Below are positions 8,422 through 17,847 of a stretch of 43,008 nt of DNA, piece after piece (position 1 is the first letter of the stretch; every line of letters starts with the position of its first letter). Source of the stretch: Dehalococcoidales bacterium (GTDB taxonomy: Bacteria; Chloroflexota; Dehalococcoidia; Dehalococcoidales; UBA2162); the NCBI GenBank assembly GCA_016932435.1, contig JAFGCW010000083.1:1-43008 (forward strand). The letters are read 5' to 3'. Below the pieces are notes generated by a model. That model saw only the letters and a list, made by a program, of their open reading frames with translations, was not told the DNA's origin and did not search any database. The position numbers and the translations under genes were made by a program.

Positions 8422-10362
8422 TTACAAAGCTGCTGCGTAAACAGGATTATCAACAACTTCAGTATTTAATTCCAGTTTCAAGGTATTCACGCCACCTTCC
8501 GTCGATACCTTTTCGAATCCCGCCTTTTTAAAAACTCGAATCATAATGTCATTACCGGCAAGAACTTCAGCCAGGAAATCATGGAGTCCCTGCTGTTTAC
8601 CGAGGCCGCACAGGTAGTCCAGCAAAGAAGTACCGATACCCTGATTCTGAAAGTCATCTTTCACGGCAAATGCTACCTCGGCATTTCGCTCTTCTCCGGT
8701 TATATACCAGGAGCCGATGCCTGCTATTTCCTCTCTGGAGCCATGTTGAATTACGGCCAGTATTTCAAGTTCTTTGGTGTAATCTATCACAGCGATTTCC
8801 TGCAGGCGCTGGTGGGGCATTTGCAGGTTCCTCGAGGCGAAACGCATGTACATGCTTTCCGGTGAAAACTGGTAGAAGAAATCTTTAAGTAATCCTTCAT
8901 CACTTATTTTCACCGGCCGGAATAGCAATTTTAAGCCGTTCCGGGTTGTACAATACGTTTCCAGTTCGGCAGGATATTCCCCGTTTTTTCCGCTTATAAT
9001 CTTCTGATCTCCGTAGATCAGGCTGTATCGTTTCGCTTCTTCTATCAGCCATGGGCGAAACTTAGGATGAGCAATCGCAATAAGCGCCATAGCGCGTTCA
9101 CGGATATTCTTTCCGTGAAGATAGGCTGTTCCGTACTCAGTGACGACATAATGTACATCACCGCGGTTGAGGGTAACTCCGGTACCTTCCTTGAGAAGGG
9201 GAACTATCCGGGATATTTTCCCGTCTTGTGCGGTTGAGTGTATGACCAGGATCGTTTTACCACCCGGTGACAGGACGGCTCCTCTCATGAAATCTGCCTG
9301 GCCGCCGATACCGCTGTAAAACATCGTACCGATCGATTCAGCCGTAGCCTGACCGGTAAGGTCTATCTCAAGAGCGCTGTTTATCGCTGTCATATTTTTG
9401 TGCTGCGCAATAACCAGCGGACTATTGGTATAGTCGATTGCCTTCAGTTCTACTGCCGGATTATCGTGAATAAACTCATAGGTGCTTTTCCTGCCCATGC
9501 AGAACGAAGCTATCGTTTTACCCCGGTTTACGGTTTTTTCAGAATTATCGACCACTCCCCGCTGCATCAGGTCAACAATACCGTCCGAAAGTAACTCGGT
9601 GTGAACTCCAAGGTGTGTTTTACAGACCAGGAAAGGCAGGATTGCATTAGGTAATTTCCCGTAACCTGCCTGTATTACATCACCGTCACAGACGATTTCT
9701 GCTGCAAGTTTACCGATTTTCCGGATATCCTCATAATCATATTCATTTTCGTATTCAAGGATCGGTTCATCGTATGGCACAAGATAGTCGACGTTGCTGA
9801 TATGAACGAATCCGTCACCGTGAACTCGCGGCATATGATGATTAACCTGAGCAATTACCACTCCGGCATTATCGATAGCAGATTTAACGATATCAACGCT
9901 GACTCCCAGGCTCATATTACCGTGTTTGTCCGGAGGTGATGTCTGTATCAATGCCATATCGATAGGAAGCTGACCTTCGGCAAGGATCTTCGGTACCTCC
10001 GATAGAAATATCGGGGTATAGTCAGCCAGCCCGTGATTTACGCCCTGTCTGAGGTTGCCACCGATAAAGAAGGCGTTGCAGCGAAAGTTCGCCTGAAACC
10101 GGTAGTCGGTATAAGGTGCAACCCCCAGCGCTACCACGTGGATAAGTTCGGCATCGAAAAAGGCTTTAGGATGTGATTCCACGTATTTTATCAAGGCCCG
10201 AGTAAGGTACTGGGGTTCACCGCATCCCGTCCCTATAAATATCCTGGCTCCGGGACGGATGAACTTGAACACAACATCGGTACTGACTATTTTCTCAGGA
10301 TATAACTCCGAAATTATCGGACTATTGTTCTCAGTATCTTTTAAGTAAATTTGCTCTATCAT
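8422..10362 (-). CDS. Acetyl-CoA hydrolase/4-hydroxybutyrate CoA-transferase fused to a GNAT acetyltransferase
   Basis: This 646-residue protein has two parts. Residues 1-470 are a class I CoA-transferase of the acetyl-CoA hydrolase/4-hydroxybutyrate CoA-transferase group. Supporting motifs are GTGCGEP, GNLRQGVNHG, the GYGKLPNA loop and HTELLSDG, whose Glu (about 256) matches the family's catalytic glutamate by hand alignment. GIGGQADF and VTEYGTAYL follow. Residues about 478-630 form a GNAT domain with the acetyl-CoA loop QNQGIGTSL and a typical NxxxxxxFKKAGFE end. Such fusions are known. The transferase would activate an acid using acetyl- or butyryl-CoA. The GNAT part may acetylate a protein. 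It lies between the acyl-CoA ligase (41-bp gap) and the dehydrogenase (20-bp gap). Confidence 0.9.
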   Translation of the reverse strand: MIEQIYLKDTENNSPIISELYPEKIVSTDVVFKFIRPGARIFIGTGCGEPQYLTRALIKYVESHPKAFFDAELIHVVALGVAPYTDYRFQANFRCNAFFIGGNLRQGVNHGLADYTPIFLSEVPKILAEGQLPIDMALIQTSPPDKHGNMSLGVSVDIVKSAIDNAGVVIAQVNHHMPRVHGDGFVHISNVDYLVPYDEPILEYENEYDYEDIRKIGKLAAEIVCDGDVIQAGYGKLPNAILPFLVCKTHLGVHTELLSDGIVDLMQRGVVDNSEKTVNRGKTIASFCMGRKSTYEFIHDNPAVELKAIDYTNSPLVIAQHKNMTAINSALEIDLTGQATAESIGTMFYSGIGGQADFMRGAVLSPGGKTILVIHSTAQDGKISRIVPLLKEGTGVTLNRGDVHYVVTEYGTAYLHGKNIRERAMALIAIAHPKFRPWLIEEAKRYSLIYGDQKIISGKNGEYPAELETYCTTRNGLKLLFRPVKISDEGLLKDFFYQFSPESMYMRFASRNLQMPHQRLQEIAVIDYTKELEILAVIQHGSREEIAGIGSWYITGEERNAEVAFAVKDDFQNQGIGTSLLDYLCGLGKQQGLHDFLAEVLAGNDIMIRVFKKAGFEKVSTEGGVNTLKLELNTEVVDNPVYAAAL

Positions 10363-10403
10363 ACTTATCTTCCACCCGTTTCACTCTGCGAATAATCAGA
10401 CTT

Positions 10404-12041
10404 CTATACAATTCCTGCAAGTTTTCTTTCCCGTTGTTTCAGTATATTTTTCTGGATTTTTCCGGTTGCAGTCCTGGGTATATCACCGATTTCAACCACG
10501 CGTGGAGTCTTAAAACCTGCCAGGCGGTTCCGGCACCAGTGTATTACCTCTTCTTCAGTCAGGCTGGCGCCTTCTTTCGGCTTTATTATCGCTTTCACTA
10601 CTTCGCCCCATTTCTGGTCGGGTTTACCGATTATTGCCACGTCCTGGACGGCCGGGTGTTCTGCGATTACCGCTTCAACTTCGACACTTGAAACTTTTTC
10701 GCCGCCGGTGACCACGATATCTTTTATGCGATCGACAATCCGTATATATCCATCCGGGTCGACAACCGCCGAGTCACCACTATGAAACCAGCCATGAGCG
10801 AAAGCTTCATCAGTTTTAGCTTCATCGCGGAAATATCCCTGCATTACGTTGTTCCCTCGCATAACGATTTCTCCGCTGGTACGTCCGTCCCATGGCACTT
10901 CCTGCATATTCTCATCTACTACCTTGACAATGGTCCCGGTTGCATAAGCGACGCCCTGCCGCAACCGCAACCTTATCTTTTCCTCTTCAGTGGCATCGGC
11001 CCACTCTTCATCATTCCATTCACATATCGTATGAGGGCCGTAGACCTCCGTAAGGCCGTAGACCTGGTGCAGGTCTAGACCGAGTTCCCACCCGTCGTGG
11101 AAGTTTTGTGCTGAAGGAGGAGCTCCTGCGATAAAACCACGGACCGTATGGGGGAATTTCAGGTTGTTTTCTTTCATATACCCGGTTATCATCGAGCAGG
11201 CGGTCGGTGCGCCACACATATGGGTCACGTTCTCCTGTATCATCAGGTCGTAGATCTGGTCAGCCCGAACGGCGTCAAGGCACACATGCCTGGCGCCGAC
11301 TGCCGTTACCGCCCAGACGAATGACCAGCCCTGTGAGTGGAACATCGGGAGAATCCATAGGTAGGATGATTCCGGTGTCATCCGGGCTTCTATTATCTCG
11401 CCAAGCGAGTTGATATATGAACCGCGGTGGGTGTGGACGCATCCCTTGGGTAAACCTGTAGTACCGCTGGTATAGCAGATGCTGAGAATTTCATTTTCAT
11501 CATCTACAGGTATTTCCAGAGGTTCGGGTGAAGCCCCCTTAAGTAAATCTTCGTAAGGGATACCCAGGGTAGGACCGTCCGGTTTGTCAAAACTTTTTAT
11601 CTCGGATATCAAATCAACTGTCATCAATTCGTCTCTGACTTTCCTGACGGTATCGGAATACAGGTGCTCTACGATCAGCGCCCTTGTACCCGAATGATTG
11701 AGGATGTACTTTATCTCATCCGCTTGAAGCCGGTAGTTCAAGGGGACGCAGATACAACCGGCCATTGCGATTCCGTAATAAGCTTCAAGATTGGCATTGT
11801 TGTTTCGTGACAGTATAGCGACACGATCGCCTTTCTTCATTCCAAACCTGTTCAGTCTGTTAGCCAGCCGGTAAACCCGTTCAGAGAACTCTTTCCAGGT
11901 ATAGGTCTTGTCTCTGTAAACGACGGCTGTCTTGTTTGGAAAGACCTGTTCACACCTTTTTAAAAAGCTTAAAGGTGTCAGTGGGTTGTAACACACTGAA
12001 TCTAGACCGGTAATTTCTTCCAGTGTCTGACCTGTTTTCAT
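10404..12041 (-). CDS. AMP-forming acyl-CoA synthetase
   Basis: A 545-residue ANL-superfamily ligase that activates a carboxylic acid through an acyl-AMP to its CoA thioester. The P-loop is YTSGTTGLPKG (about residues 190-200). QVYGLTEVYG is the A5-type motif, HSGDSAVVDPDGYIRIVDR carries the hinge region, and PRTATGKIQK holds the C-terminal catalytic lysine. It resembles medium/long-chain or unspecific fatty-acid ligases, with the substrate not assignable. I choose ATG 12041 because GCAGAGGG lies 5-6 nt upstream. A GTG at 12080 would extend the protein by 13 residues but has a poorer site. It is the first gene of the operon, and the terminator at 12201-12236 isolates it from the two-component system. 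Confidence 0.92.
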   Translation of the reverse strand: MKTGQTLEEITGLDSVCYNPLTPLSFLKRCEQVFPNKTAVVYRDKTYTWKEFSERVYRLANRLNRFGMKKGDRVAILSRNNNANLEAYYGIAMAGCICVPLNYRLQADEIKYILNHSGTRALIVEHLYSDTVRKVRDELMTVDLISEIKSFDKPDGPTLGIPYEDLLKGASPEPLEIPVDDENEILSICYTSGTTGLPKGCVHTHRGSYINSLGEIIEARMTPESSYLWILPMFHSQGWSFVWAVTAVGARHVCLDAVRADQIYDLMIQENVTHMCGAPTACSMITGYMKENNLKFPHTVRGFIAGAPPSAQNFHDGWELGLDLHQVYGLTEVYGPHTICEWNDEEWADATEEEKIRLRLRQGVAYATGTIVKVVDENMQEVPWDGRTSGEIVMRGNNVMQGYFRDEAKTDEAFAHGWFHSGDSAVVDPDGYIRIVDRIKDIVVTGGEKVSSVEVEAVIAEHPAVQDVAIIGKPDQKWGEVVKAIIKPKEGASLTEEEVIHWCRNRLAGFKTPRVVEIGDIPRTATGKIQKNILKQRERKLAGIV

Positions 12042-12200
12042 TTTTCCCTCTGCTTTCCGGCGGTACTTTTCCTTGTCCACCTCTGTGTTTGTAGATTTAG
12101 TTTTCGATCGACTGAAGCTGTCTGCAACCTGTAAGTCTTTCTATATTTATTATCCCATCGATCAGGACGACAGGAATCGGTGTTCTCAATGATTTTGGAA

Positions 12201-12236
12201 AGTAAAAAAGCTGACCCGGTGGTCAGCTTTTTTACT
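12201..12236 (-). terminator. Bidirectional-type terminator after the two-component operon
   Basis: A 16-bp perfect inverted repeat AGTAAAAAAGCTGACC/GGTCAGCTTTTTTACT has the loop CGGT. It lies 28 bp beyond the response regulator stop codon. Its A- and T-runs on both sides allow function in either direction. Confidence 0.9.
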
Positions 12237-12263
12237 GATTGATCAACCGTAAATCCACTCAGA

Positions 12264-12908
12264 TTACAATTCTATGATTCCTTTATTTACCGCCTTGATT
12301 ACGGCTTCAGTCCTGTTATTTGCCTCCATTTTCTGAAAGATACTCTGTATATGCGTTCTGACGGTACTCTCACTTAAAGAGAGAGTGACCGCAATTCCTT
12401 TATTTGAAGCTCCTCGTGACATCAGCTTCAGTACTTCTATCTCCCGATCCGATAAAGCGTCAGGAGGAGTAACCTGCCTGGACATCTCGGCAAAACGTTT
12501 CAACACCCTGCTGGCAATAGCCGGCTCGATAACCGACTTGTCTTGAAAAACATCCCTGATAGCCCTGAACAGGTCGTCGTGCAGGGCATCTTTAAGCAGA
12601 TATGCCTGAGCACCAGCCTCGATTGCCTGGAACACATATTCCTCGGTATCATATGTCGTCAACACGATAAATTTTACGTCCTTGTCCTTCAGCCTTATCT
12701 GTTTCATTGCCGATGCGCCATCCAGTACCGGCATTCGCAGGTCCATGAGTATGACATCCGGTTTCAATTCGAGAGCTTTCTCCACCGCTTCGACGCCATC
12801 GGCAGCTTCCCCAACTACTTCAATATCCGGCTGCCGGGCAATTATCGCGGAGATACCTTCACGAACTACGAGGTGATCGTCGGCTACAAGTACCCTGATT
12901 TTATCCAT
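12264..12908 (-). CDS. NarL/LuxR-family response regulator
   Basis: This 214-residue regulator has an N-terminal receiver domain (acidic pair VADDH at 10-11, phospho-acceptor Asp56 in LMDLRMP, and a VLTTYDTEEY segment). The C-terminal HTH is of LuxR type (LSDREIEVLKLMSRGASNKGIA... STVRTHIQSIFQKM). Phosphorylation by the kinase encoded directly upstream is expected to control DNA binding. The gap between the kinase stop and this start is only 4 bp, so the two are probably translationally coupled. Targets are not visible in the window. The neighbouring acyl-CoA operon and nitroreductase are only positional candidates. Confidence 0.93.
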   Translation of the reverse strand: MDKIRVLVADDHLVVREGISAIIARQPDIEVVGEAADGVEAVEKALELKPDVILMDLRMPVLDGASAMKQIRLKDKDVKFIVLTTYDTEEYVFQAIEAGAQAYLLKDALHDDLFRAIRDVFQDKSVIEPAIASRVLKRFAEMSRQVTPPDALSDREIEVLKLMSRGASNKGIAVTLSLSESTVRTHIQSIFQKMEANNRTEAVIKAVNKGIIEL

Positions 12909-12912
12909 GACA

Positions 12913-14988
12913 CTATTCCTTCTCAGTTGGTATCTTTACTGTGATGGTAGTTCCCTGACCGGGTTTACTTTTAATATCGAGTTTACCTCCCATCAGTCTG
13001 ACTCGCTCGCGCATACCGATGAGACCGAACGTATCCTGCTTTTTCCGTCTCGTGTTAAACCCGATACCATTATCATGTATCGCGAGTATGATGTCCCCTG
13101 TATTAAAACTCAGGGAGACACTTATCTCAGTAGCGCTGGCGTGCCGCCTGGTATTGGTAACCGCTTCCTGGAAGATACGCAATAAGGGTTCCTGGACATC
13201 GGCAGGCAACTCTGTCTCTGTGCCTTTCACGTCTATCGTTACAGGAATCCCGCTGATTTCGGTTGATTTTTCAGCTTCCTTTTGCACAGTATCGGTAAAG
13301 AGCACACGTTCCTTTACCGGTGGTCTTAATGATGATACCGAACGCCTGGCTTCATTCAAACTGTCCTTTGCCAGTATTTTGGCTTTATTGATTCGTTCGG
13401 CCACTTCTGCCTGGTCTGTTTTAACGGACTGCTCTGCCAGATCGAGTTGAAGTATTATTCCGATAAATCCCTGTGCAAGAATATCGTGTATTTCCCTGGC
13501 CAGCCGGTTGCGTTCTTCAACCTTGGCAATTTCCTGTATGTCCTGGTACAGGCGGGAGTTTTCGATAACAATAGCGACAAAATCCGCCAGTGTGCTGGCG
13601 GTAAAGACATCCAGGTCATCAAATGCATCTATCTCCGAACTTTTAATATCAAGAACGCCCATACTATCATTGGACAGACGGACAGGGACAGCCAGTTCAG
13701 ACCTGGTATCAGGGGTATCTTCCGAGGGCAAATATTCGGCTTCAACAGAGACATCGTTTATGAGTAAAGGTTCGCCATTATCCACCACTCTCCAGATTAA
13801 TTTATCCAATGTTTCTTTCGTCAATACCATTCCCGAGTCCTTCCGGGGACCTGACATTGCTTTCAGAAGCAGCTGTCCCGATACCTCGTTTATCAGATAG
13901 ATACTGACACAATAATAACCAAAAGTTTCGCGGAACAAATGCACGACAAATGGGAGCAGGTCGTCAAGATTCATCAGCGAAATGATACGCTGGCTTACTT
14001 TATTGATGGCTCTAAGCTGGTCACTGCGTTGTTTTTCAGCCCTGGTCCTCTCTTCAACACGCTGCTCCAGTGTGGTGTGAGTTTCCTGGAGGGCTGCTGC
14101 CATTGTATTAAATTGTTTTGCCAGTTCCTCGATCTCATCTCCCGTTTTCACATTGACCCGGTGATCCAGTTTGCCTTCACTTAACTGCCGGGCGCCTTCG
14201 GAAAGAGTCAGGATCGGTCGACTCAAATGCTTTGCCAGATACCAGGCTACAAGTCCGGCGATAATAATCAGGATACCGATCGCCAGGATCAGGGCTTTCA
14301 GCATTATATCTTTCTGGGTGGTTATGGTGCTGCCTGCCCTGGCGGCAGCTTCGTTGATCTTGTCACTTATTTCACTGGCTGGAGTTGAGAACTCATCGAT
14401 ATATGTTGTCGCAGCCAGCATATACCGTGTCTCTTCGACAGGAGTTACATACATGTACTTTTCGCGGATAAGACCATCCTGGTCTTCCCAGTCATAATAT
14501 CCCTTTGATGACGCACCGCTTAATCCAGCTTCGAATATTTCCCAGAAAGCCGGAAAGGTTTTTGCCCATTCCGCCAGATCGACTCCTATAAGTTCCGGAT
14601 TGACATGATAGACCATGACAGCATCATATCGATCGTATATTAAGGTGTAACCGGTCTTACCAACCGGTTGCACGGCAATCTGTGCGAGTGATGATCTATC
14701 CTCGGCGGATAATACCCTGTGTGCATCGAGAAATATCTGCACCTGACGGGCGACATCGACCGCTTTCTGCTGTATGGCTTCTTCGCCTAAAGAGGTAAGT
14801 GCTGCTGTGCTGTCCTCAACAGCAATCTGTCCAAGCTCCAGGCTGCTTTCCCGGGCTTTTTCAGAGGTAGTATTAATTACCTGGACAGCAATGATAGCTA
14901 ATGCCAGCATAGAGATGAAGGTAAGACTCAGTAATACTGAAAGCAGTCTTGCCGTTATCGGCATCTTCAACCCTATATTCATTTTCAT
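12913..14988 (-). CDS. Membrane sensor histidine kinase (Cache-HAMP-GAF-HisKA_3)
   Basis: This is a 691-residue NarX/DegS-type kinase. Transmembrane helices lie near residues 13-37 and 231-253. They flank an extracytoplasmic Cache-like sensor (GKTGYTLIYDRYDAVMVYH near 110-128). Then follow HAMP (about 255-305), a short coiled coil, a GAF domain (about 335-480), the dimerisation/phosphoacceptor motif REIHDILAQ with His501, and an HATPase with N box (FQEAVTNTRRHA) and G boxes (DNGIGF, GLIGMRERV). It should sense a small extracellular ligand and phosphorylate the response regulator at 12264. No ligand can be assigned. ATGs at 14988 and 14982 are both possible, and neither has a strong Shine-Dalgarno. 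Confidence 0.92.
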   Translation of the reverse strand: MKMNIGLKMPITARLLSVLLSLTFISMLALAIIAVQVINTTSEKARESSLELGQIAVEDSTAALTSLGEEAIQQKAVDVARQVQIFLDAHRVLSAEDRSSLAQIAVQPVGKTGYTLIYDRYDAVMVYHVNPELIGVDLAEWAKTFPAFWEIFEAGLSGASSKGYYDWEDQDGLIREKYMYVTPVEETRYMLAATTYIDEFSTPASEISDKINEAAARAGSTITTQKDIMLKALILAIGILIIIAGLVAWYLAKHLSRPILTLSEGARQLSEGKLDHRVNVKTGDEIEELAKQFNTMAAALQETHTTLEQRVEERTRAEKQRSDQLRAINKVSQRIISLMNLDDLLPFVVHLFRETFGYYCVSIYLINEVSGQLLLKAMSGPRKDSGMVLTKETLDKLIWRVVDNGEPLLINDVSVEAEYLPSEDTPDTRSELAVPVRLSNDSMGVLDIKSSEIDAFDDLDVFTASTLADFVAIVIENSRLYQDIQEIAKVEERNRLAREIHDILAQGFIGIILQLDLAEQSVKTDQAEVAERINKAKILAKDSLNEARRSVSSLRPPVKERVLFTDTVQKEAEKSTEISGIPVTIDVKGTETELPADVQEPLLRIFQEAVTNTRRHASATEISVSLSFNTGDIILAIHDNGIGFNTRRKKQDTFGLIGMRERVRLMGGKLDIKSKPGQGTTITVKIPTEKE

Positions 14989-15151
14989 ATCTAAAATGCC
15001 AGATTTTTATGCATATACTTCTATGATTTCGCATTGTATATACGTCTCAATACTAGCACCTTAGAATCCAGTCTTCAAGAAAATTACTCTCCTTTGCATA
15101 TATAGTTTACATAAATATACCACTTTATTTTTTATTGACCGGTTGTTCGGA

Positions 15152-15157
15152 TATAAT
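15152..15157 (+). promoter_or_regulatory. Possible -10 element of the nitroreductase gene
   Basis: A perfect TATAAT lies 38 bp before the start codon. The nearby TTGACC at 15135-15140 is only 11 bp upstream, too close for a standard -35. At 17-bp spacing there is only TTTTTA. Confidence 0.4.
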
Positions 15158-15194
15158 AGTAATCACAATCATTGAACAGAGCAGGAGAAGATAA

Positions 15195-15764
15195 ATGATT
15201 AGAGAGCTGATACTGAAAAACAGGACTTTCAGGAGATTTTACCAGGATGTTCCGGTGGAACGGAAAACACTCGAAGAACTGGTCGATTTAGCGAGGTGTT
15301 CGGCTTCCGCGGCGAACAACCAGCCCTTGAAGTATATCCTGGTCAACGAGGCGGAAAAGAACGCCCGGATGTTTCCGCAGCTTGGCTTTGCGGGAAGACT
15401 CACCGACTGGCCGGGTCCGGTAGAAGGGGAGAGACCGGCGGCGTACATCATCATCCTGCTGGATACGGAGATAAGCAAGAATCCCTGGTGCGACCACGGC
15501 ATAGCCGCGCAGAGCATTTTACTCGGAGCCCGCGAAATGGGACTGGGCGGATGCATGCACGGCGGAGTAAAGAAGGATGCTGTAATGGAAATTTTCGAAA
15601 TTCCTCCACGTTACGAGATTCAACTGGTAATCTCGCTCGGAAAACCGAAGGAGGAAGTGGTACTGGAGGATACTGAGCCCGGAGGGGATATTGCTTACTA
15701 CCGGGATGCAAATGATGTCCACCATGTGCCCAAGCGGTCGCTTGGTGAGATTATTATAGGGTAA
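15195..15764 (+). CDS. Nitroreductase-family protein
   Basis: A 189-residue FMN-dependent nitroreductase-like protein. The N-terminal RTFRRFYQDVPVERKTLEEL and the SAAANNQPLKYILV segment are family hallmarks for FMN phosphate/ring binding. AAQSILLGAREMGLGGCMHGG and VISLGKPKEE follow in the usual order. Such enzymes reduce nitro-compounds, quinones or enoates with NAD(P)H, and the physiological substrate cannot be read from sequence. AGGAG lies 6 nt before the ATG. It is transcribed divergently from the two-component system and appears monocistronic. Confidence 0.88.
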   Translation: MIRELILKNRTFRRFYQDVPVERKTLEELVDLARCSASAANNQPLKYILVNEAEKNARMFPQLGFAGRLTDWPGPVEGERPAAYIIILLDTEISKNPWCDHGIAAQSILLGAREMGLGGCMHGGVKKDAVMEIFEIPPRYEIQLVISLGKPKEEVVLEDTEPGGDIAYYRDANDVHHVPKRSLGEIIIG

Positions 15765-15779
15765 TCAGGTATTTTCTGG

Positions 15780-15799
15780 ATTCCGGCTTCCGCCGGAAT
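15780..15799. repeat. Dispersed hairpin ATTCCGGC..GCCGGAAT, copy 1
   Basis: An 8-bp perfect stem with loop TTCC lies 16 bp after the nitroreductase stop codon. An identical copy, including the flanking TTCTGG and TGG, lies at 31027-31046. It may double as a transcript end but lacks a T-run. Confidence 0.65.
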
Positions 15800-15891
15800 G
15801 GATATAAAGATTGCCATCAGCTTTAGACGGATTGACGGCGAAACCCGCAATGACACAGAACTTTGTTTCCGGAGTTATAGTGCAACGAGTT

Positions 15892-17469
15892 TCAGGCGAT
15901 ATGACTTATCGTCGCCCCTCTTTTCTTTACGTTTTCCGTGACTTCCGTTAGGTCGATTGCGTCCTTCCTGAGATTTGCCCCCTGCACTTCAAGCGTTTTC
16001 CTTAAGGTTGGTATATCCACCTTTGCTGGAGAGACGCCCTGTTTCAGGGCGAGTGCTGCTGCGGTGCCGGCGGCCTGTCCCCAGTGCATGCAGGGCACCA
16101 TACCGCGGCAGGGGCCGGGTTCGTGCGCCATGTAGGTCATTGAAATCGTCTGTCCGGCGACAAGGAGCCTGTCTACATTCTTCGGCAGCAGGCACCGGTA
16201 AGGTACTCCGAATATTGTCTGGAAGTAGGCATTTCCCTTTACCTGACTGCTGTATTTTTCATCGCCCTGGCTGCCGTCCGACGGGTGCATGATCCAGCCT
16301 TCATCATCGGTTACGGGCACATCCGGCCAGGTGATCGTTATCAGCGCTATATCGTCATCCGATGTCTTTCCTGCGTAGACATCATCACGTGTCAGCACGT
16401 ACTCGCCGATAATACGCCTGGAATCCTGCAGGCCGATACTGTGGGCTATGTCCAGCAGAAAACTCGATTCGAATCCGGGAACAGTCTTGAGGAATTTCAT
16501 GAATGTCCGTATTCTTTTTCTCCCTTCGAGTTCAGCCTTGCATACGTCGTCTGCGTCCCAGGAGAATCGCTTGAATACGTGGACGATATCGAAAAAGCAT
16601 ATACCGCGTTTCACCGCTTCAGGATTGACGCCGCAGATGCTGAATCCTTCACGGCCCCAGCCGGTCTGCCAGTCGGCTGGTAAGAGACCTGTTTCCTTTG
16701 CCTTTTTCACGAACGACATCCATCCTCCCATGCCCTGGATGGAGGCCATGTTTTTACCGTCGAACTCACCCGGCGGGACTCCCGAACCGGGATTGAAGTC
16801 GTCGGGATGTTCCCTGGCGTAAGCGGCAATCTTTTTATAATCGACCCCGCCGATCCGGAACAGCATTACCATAGCCATCAGGTAGCCGCTTTTCGGAAGC
16901 GGGGCTATCGGAACTCCTGCCCTGGCGGCGATATCTGCGTCACCGGTGGCGTCTATCACTGCATCGGCAAGTATCGCCTGCCTGCCCGACTTATTCTCGA
17001 TAGTCACTCCCTTGATAGAACCTTCCTCGAGTATTGCGTCGGTAACCAGCGTATTGGTGAGTATATCTATGCCGCATTCTTCTATCATGTCGAACGCGAC
17101 GTTTTTCCACTCTTCAGGGTCGATTGAAATATGGTAATTGAGAGGGGCGATCCCGGTCTCCGGTGTCTGGGTCTTATACCTGTCGAGGAGTTTCGCCGCA
17201 CCTATCGCATCGAGTCTTTCGGCGAATTCCTTGGAAAAGCCTGTCAGGATATCGGTACCTCCACCGAACCAGACCTGGTATGATGCGGTCGACTGACCTC
17301 CAAGGAATGGATTACGCTCGACGAGGAGTACCTTCGCGCCATTCCTGGCGGCGGAAACCGCAGCAGCCAGGCCAGCCGAACCGCTGCCGGCCACGAGAAC
17401 TTCTGTCTTTCTATAGATCGGTATTTTCCTAGCGTCTTCCTTAATATATTCGGTATTACTCTGTGACAT
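15892..17469 (-). CDS. FAD-dependent oxidoreductase (FAD_oxidored family)
   Basis: This 525-residue flavoprotein opens with a Rossmann dinucleotide site (VAGSGSAGLAAAVSAARNG, about 27-45), then VLLVERNPFLGGQST, and later VIDATGDADIAARAGVP. Its C-terminal FAD segment is LLVAGQTISMTYMAHEPGPCRGM. This pattern fits the FAD_oxidored/fumarate-reductase-like group that acts on organic acids, enoates or related substrates, but the substrate is not identifiable. No transmembrane helix or signal peptide is seen. An excellent AGGAGG lies 7 nt before the ATG. It is divergent from the solute-binding protein gene, which may link uptake and oxidation of a substrate (inference only). Confidence 0.85.
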   Translation of the reverse strand: MSQSNTEYIKEDARKIPIYRKTEVLVAGSGSAGLAAAVSAARNGAKVLLVERNPFLGGQSTASYQVWFGGGTDILTGFSKEFAERLDAIGAAKLLDRYKTQTPETGIAPLNYHISIDPEEWKNVAFDMIEECGIDILTNTLVTDAILEEGSIKGVTIENKSGRQAILADAVIDATGDADIAARAGVPIAPLPKSGYLMAMVMLFRIGGVDYKKIAAYAREHPDDFNPGSGVPPGEFDGKNMASIQGMGGWMSFVKKAKETGLLPADWQTGWGREGFSICGVNPEAVKRGICFFDIVHVFKRFSWDADDVCKAELEGRKRIRTFMKFLKTVPGFESSFLLDIAHSIGLQDSRRIIGEYVLTRDDVYAGKTSDDDIALITITWPDVPVTDDEGWIMHPSDGSQGDEKYSSQVKGNAYFQTIFGVPYRCLLPKNVDRLLVAGQTISMTYMAHEPGPCRGMVPCMHWGQAAGTAAALALKQGVSPAKVDIPTLRKTLEVQGANLRKDAIDLTEVTENVKKRGATISHIA

Positions 17470-17588
17470 GGCAAACCTCCTGGGGTAACTAATGTGTATA
17501 CAGCAGTGTAAACAGGTGTAAAAGGCTTGTTAACGGAGTACCAGTCGGTACTGCTTATTACAGTCACGTCGTTATACTATTGATTTTA

Positions 17589-17617
17589 TTGACAAGCTTT
17601 ACCTATAAGACTATACT
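17589..17617 (+). promoter_or_regulatory. Sigma-70-type promoter of the solute-binding protein gene
   Basis: TTGACA (17589-17594), a 17-bp spacer and TATACT (17612-17617) form a near-consensus promoter. The implied start near 17624 gives a leader of about 220 nt before the ATG at 17848. Confidence 0.75.
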
Positions 17618-17663
17618 TTGTGTTCACGAGACTAAGTACGAATAATCCTTTACCGTCCTGAAT

Positions 17664-17743
17664 ACCTCTTCAACCTGAGGTGGGAATGATGAGAAAAATG
17701 GCACCGTACACCGGTTACCTGCCGGTTGCAGGCGCCTTTTTTT
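17664..17743 (+). promoter_or_regulatory. Structured leader with possible attenuator
   Basis: The first hairpin is ACCTC/GAGGT (17664-17668 with 17677-17681). Then ACCGG/CCGGT (17710-17714 with 17722-17726) sits inside a base stem GGCACC/GGCGCC (17700-17705 with 17731-17736, one A-C mismatch) that ends at T7 (17737-17743). This is terminator-like. A competing stem CCTGC/GCAGG (17718-17722 with 17728-17732) overlaps it, allowing two exclusive folds. It lies between promoter and gene, as expected for attenuation. No known riboswitch class was recognised. Confidence 0.45.
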
Positions 17744-17847
17744 GATATAAGGATAAGCGAGCGGCAGACCAAGGGATATATCACGGGTACCGGACTTCAA
17801 AACAGGGAATTCTATGCAGGTGAACACAAAATACAAGGAGGGATGGT

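Noticed and set aside
15135..15157. TTGACC/TATAAT as a normal promoter
   Set aside because: The spacing is only 11 bp, so only the -10 is reported.
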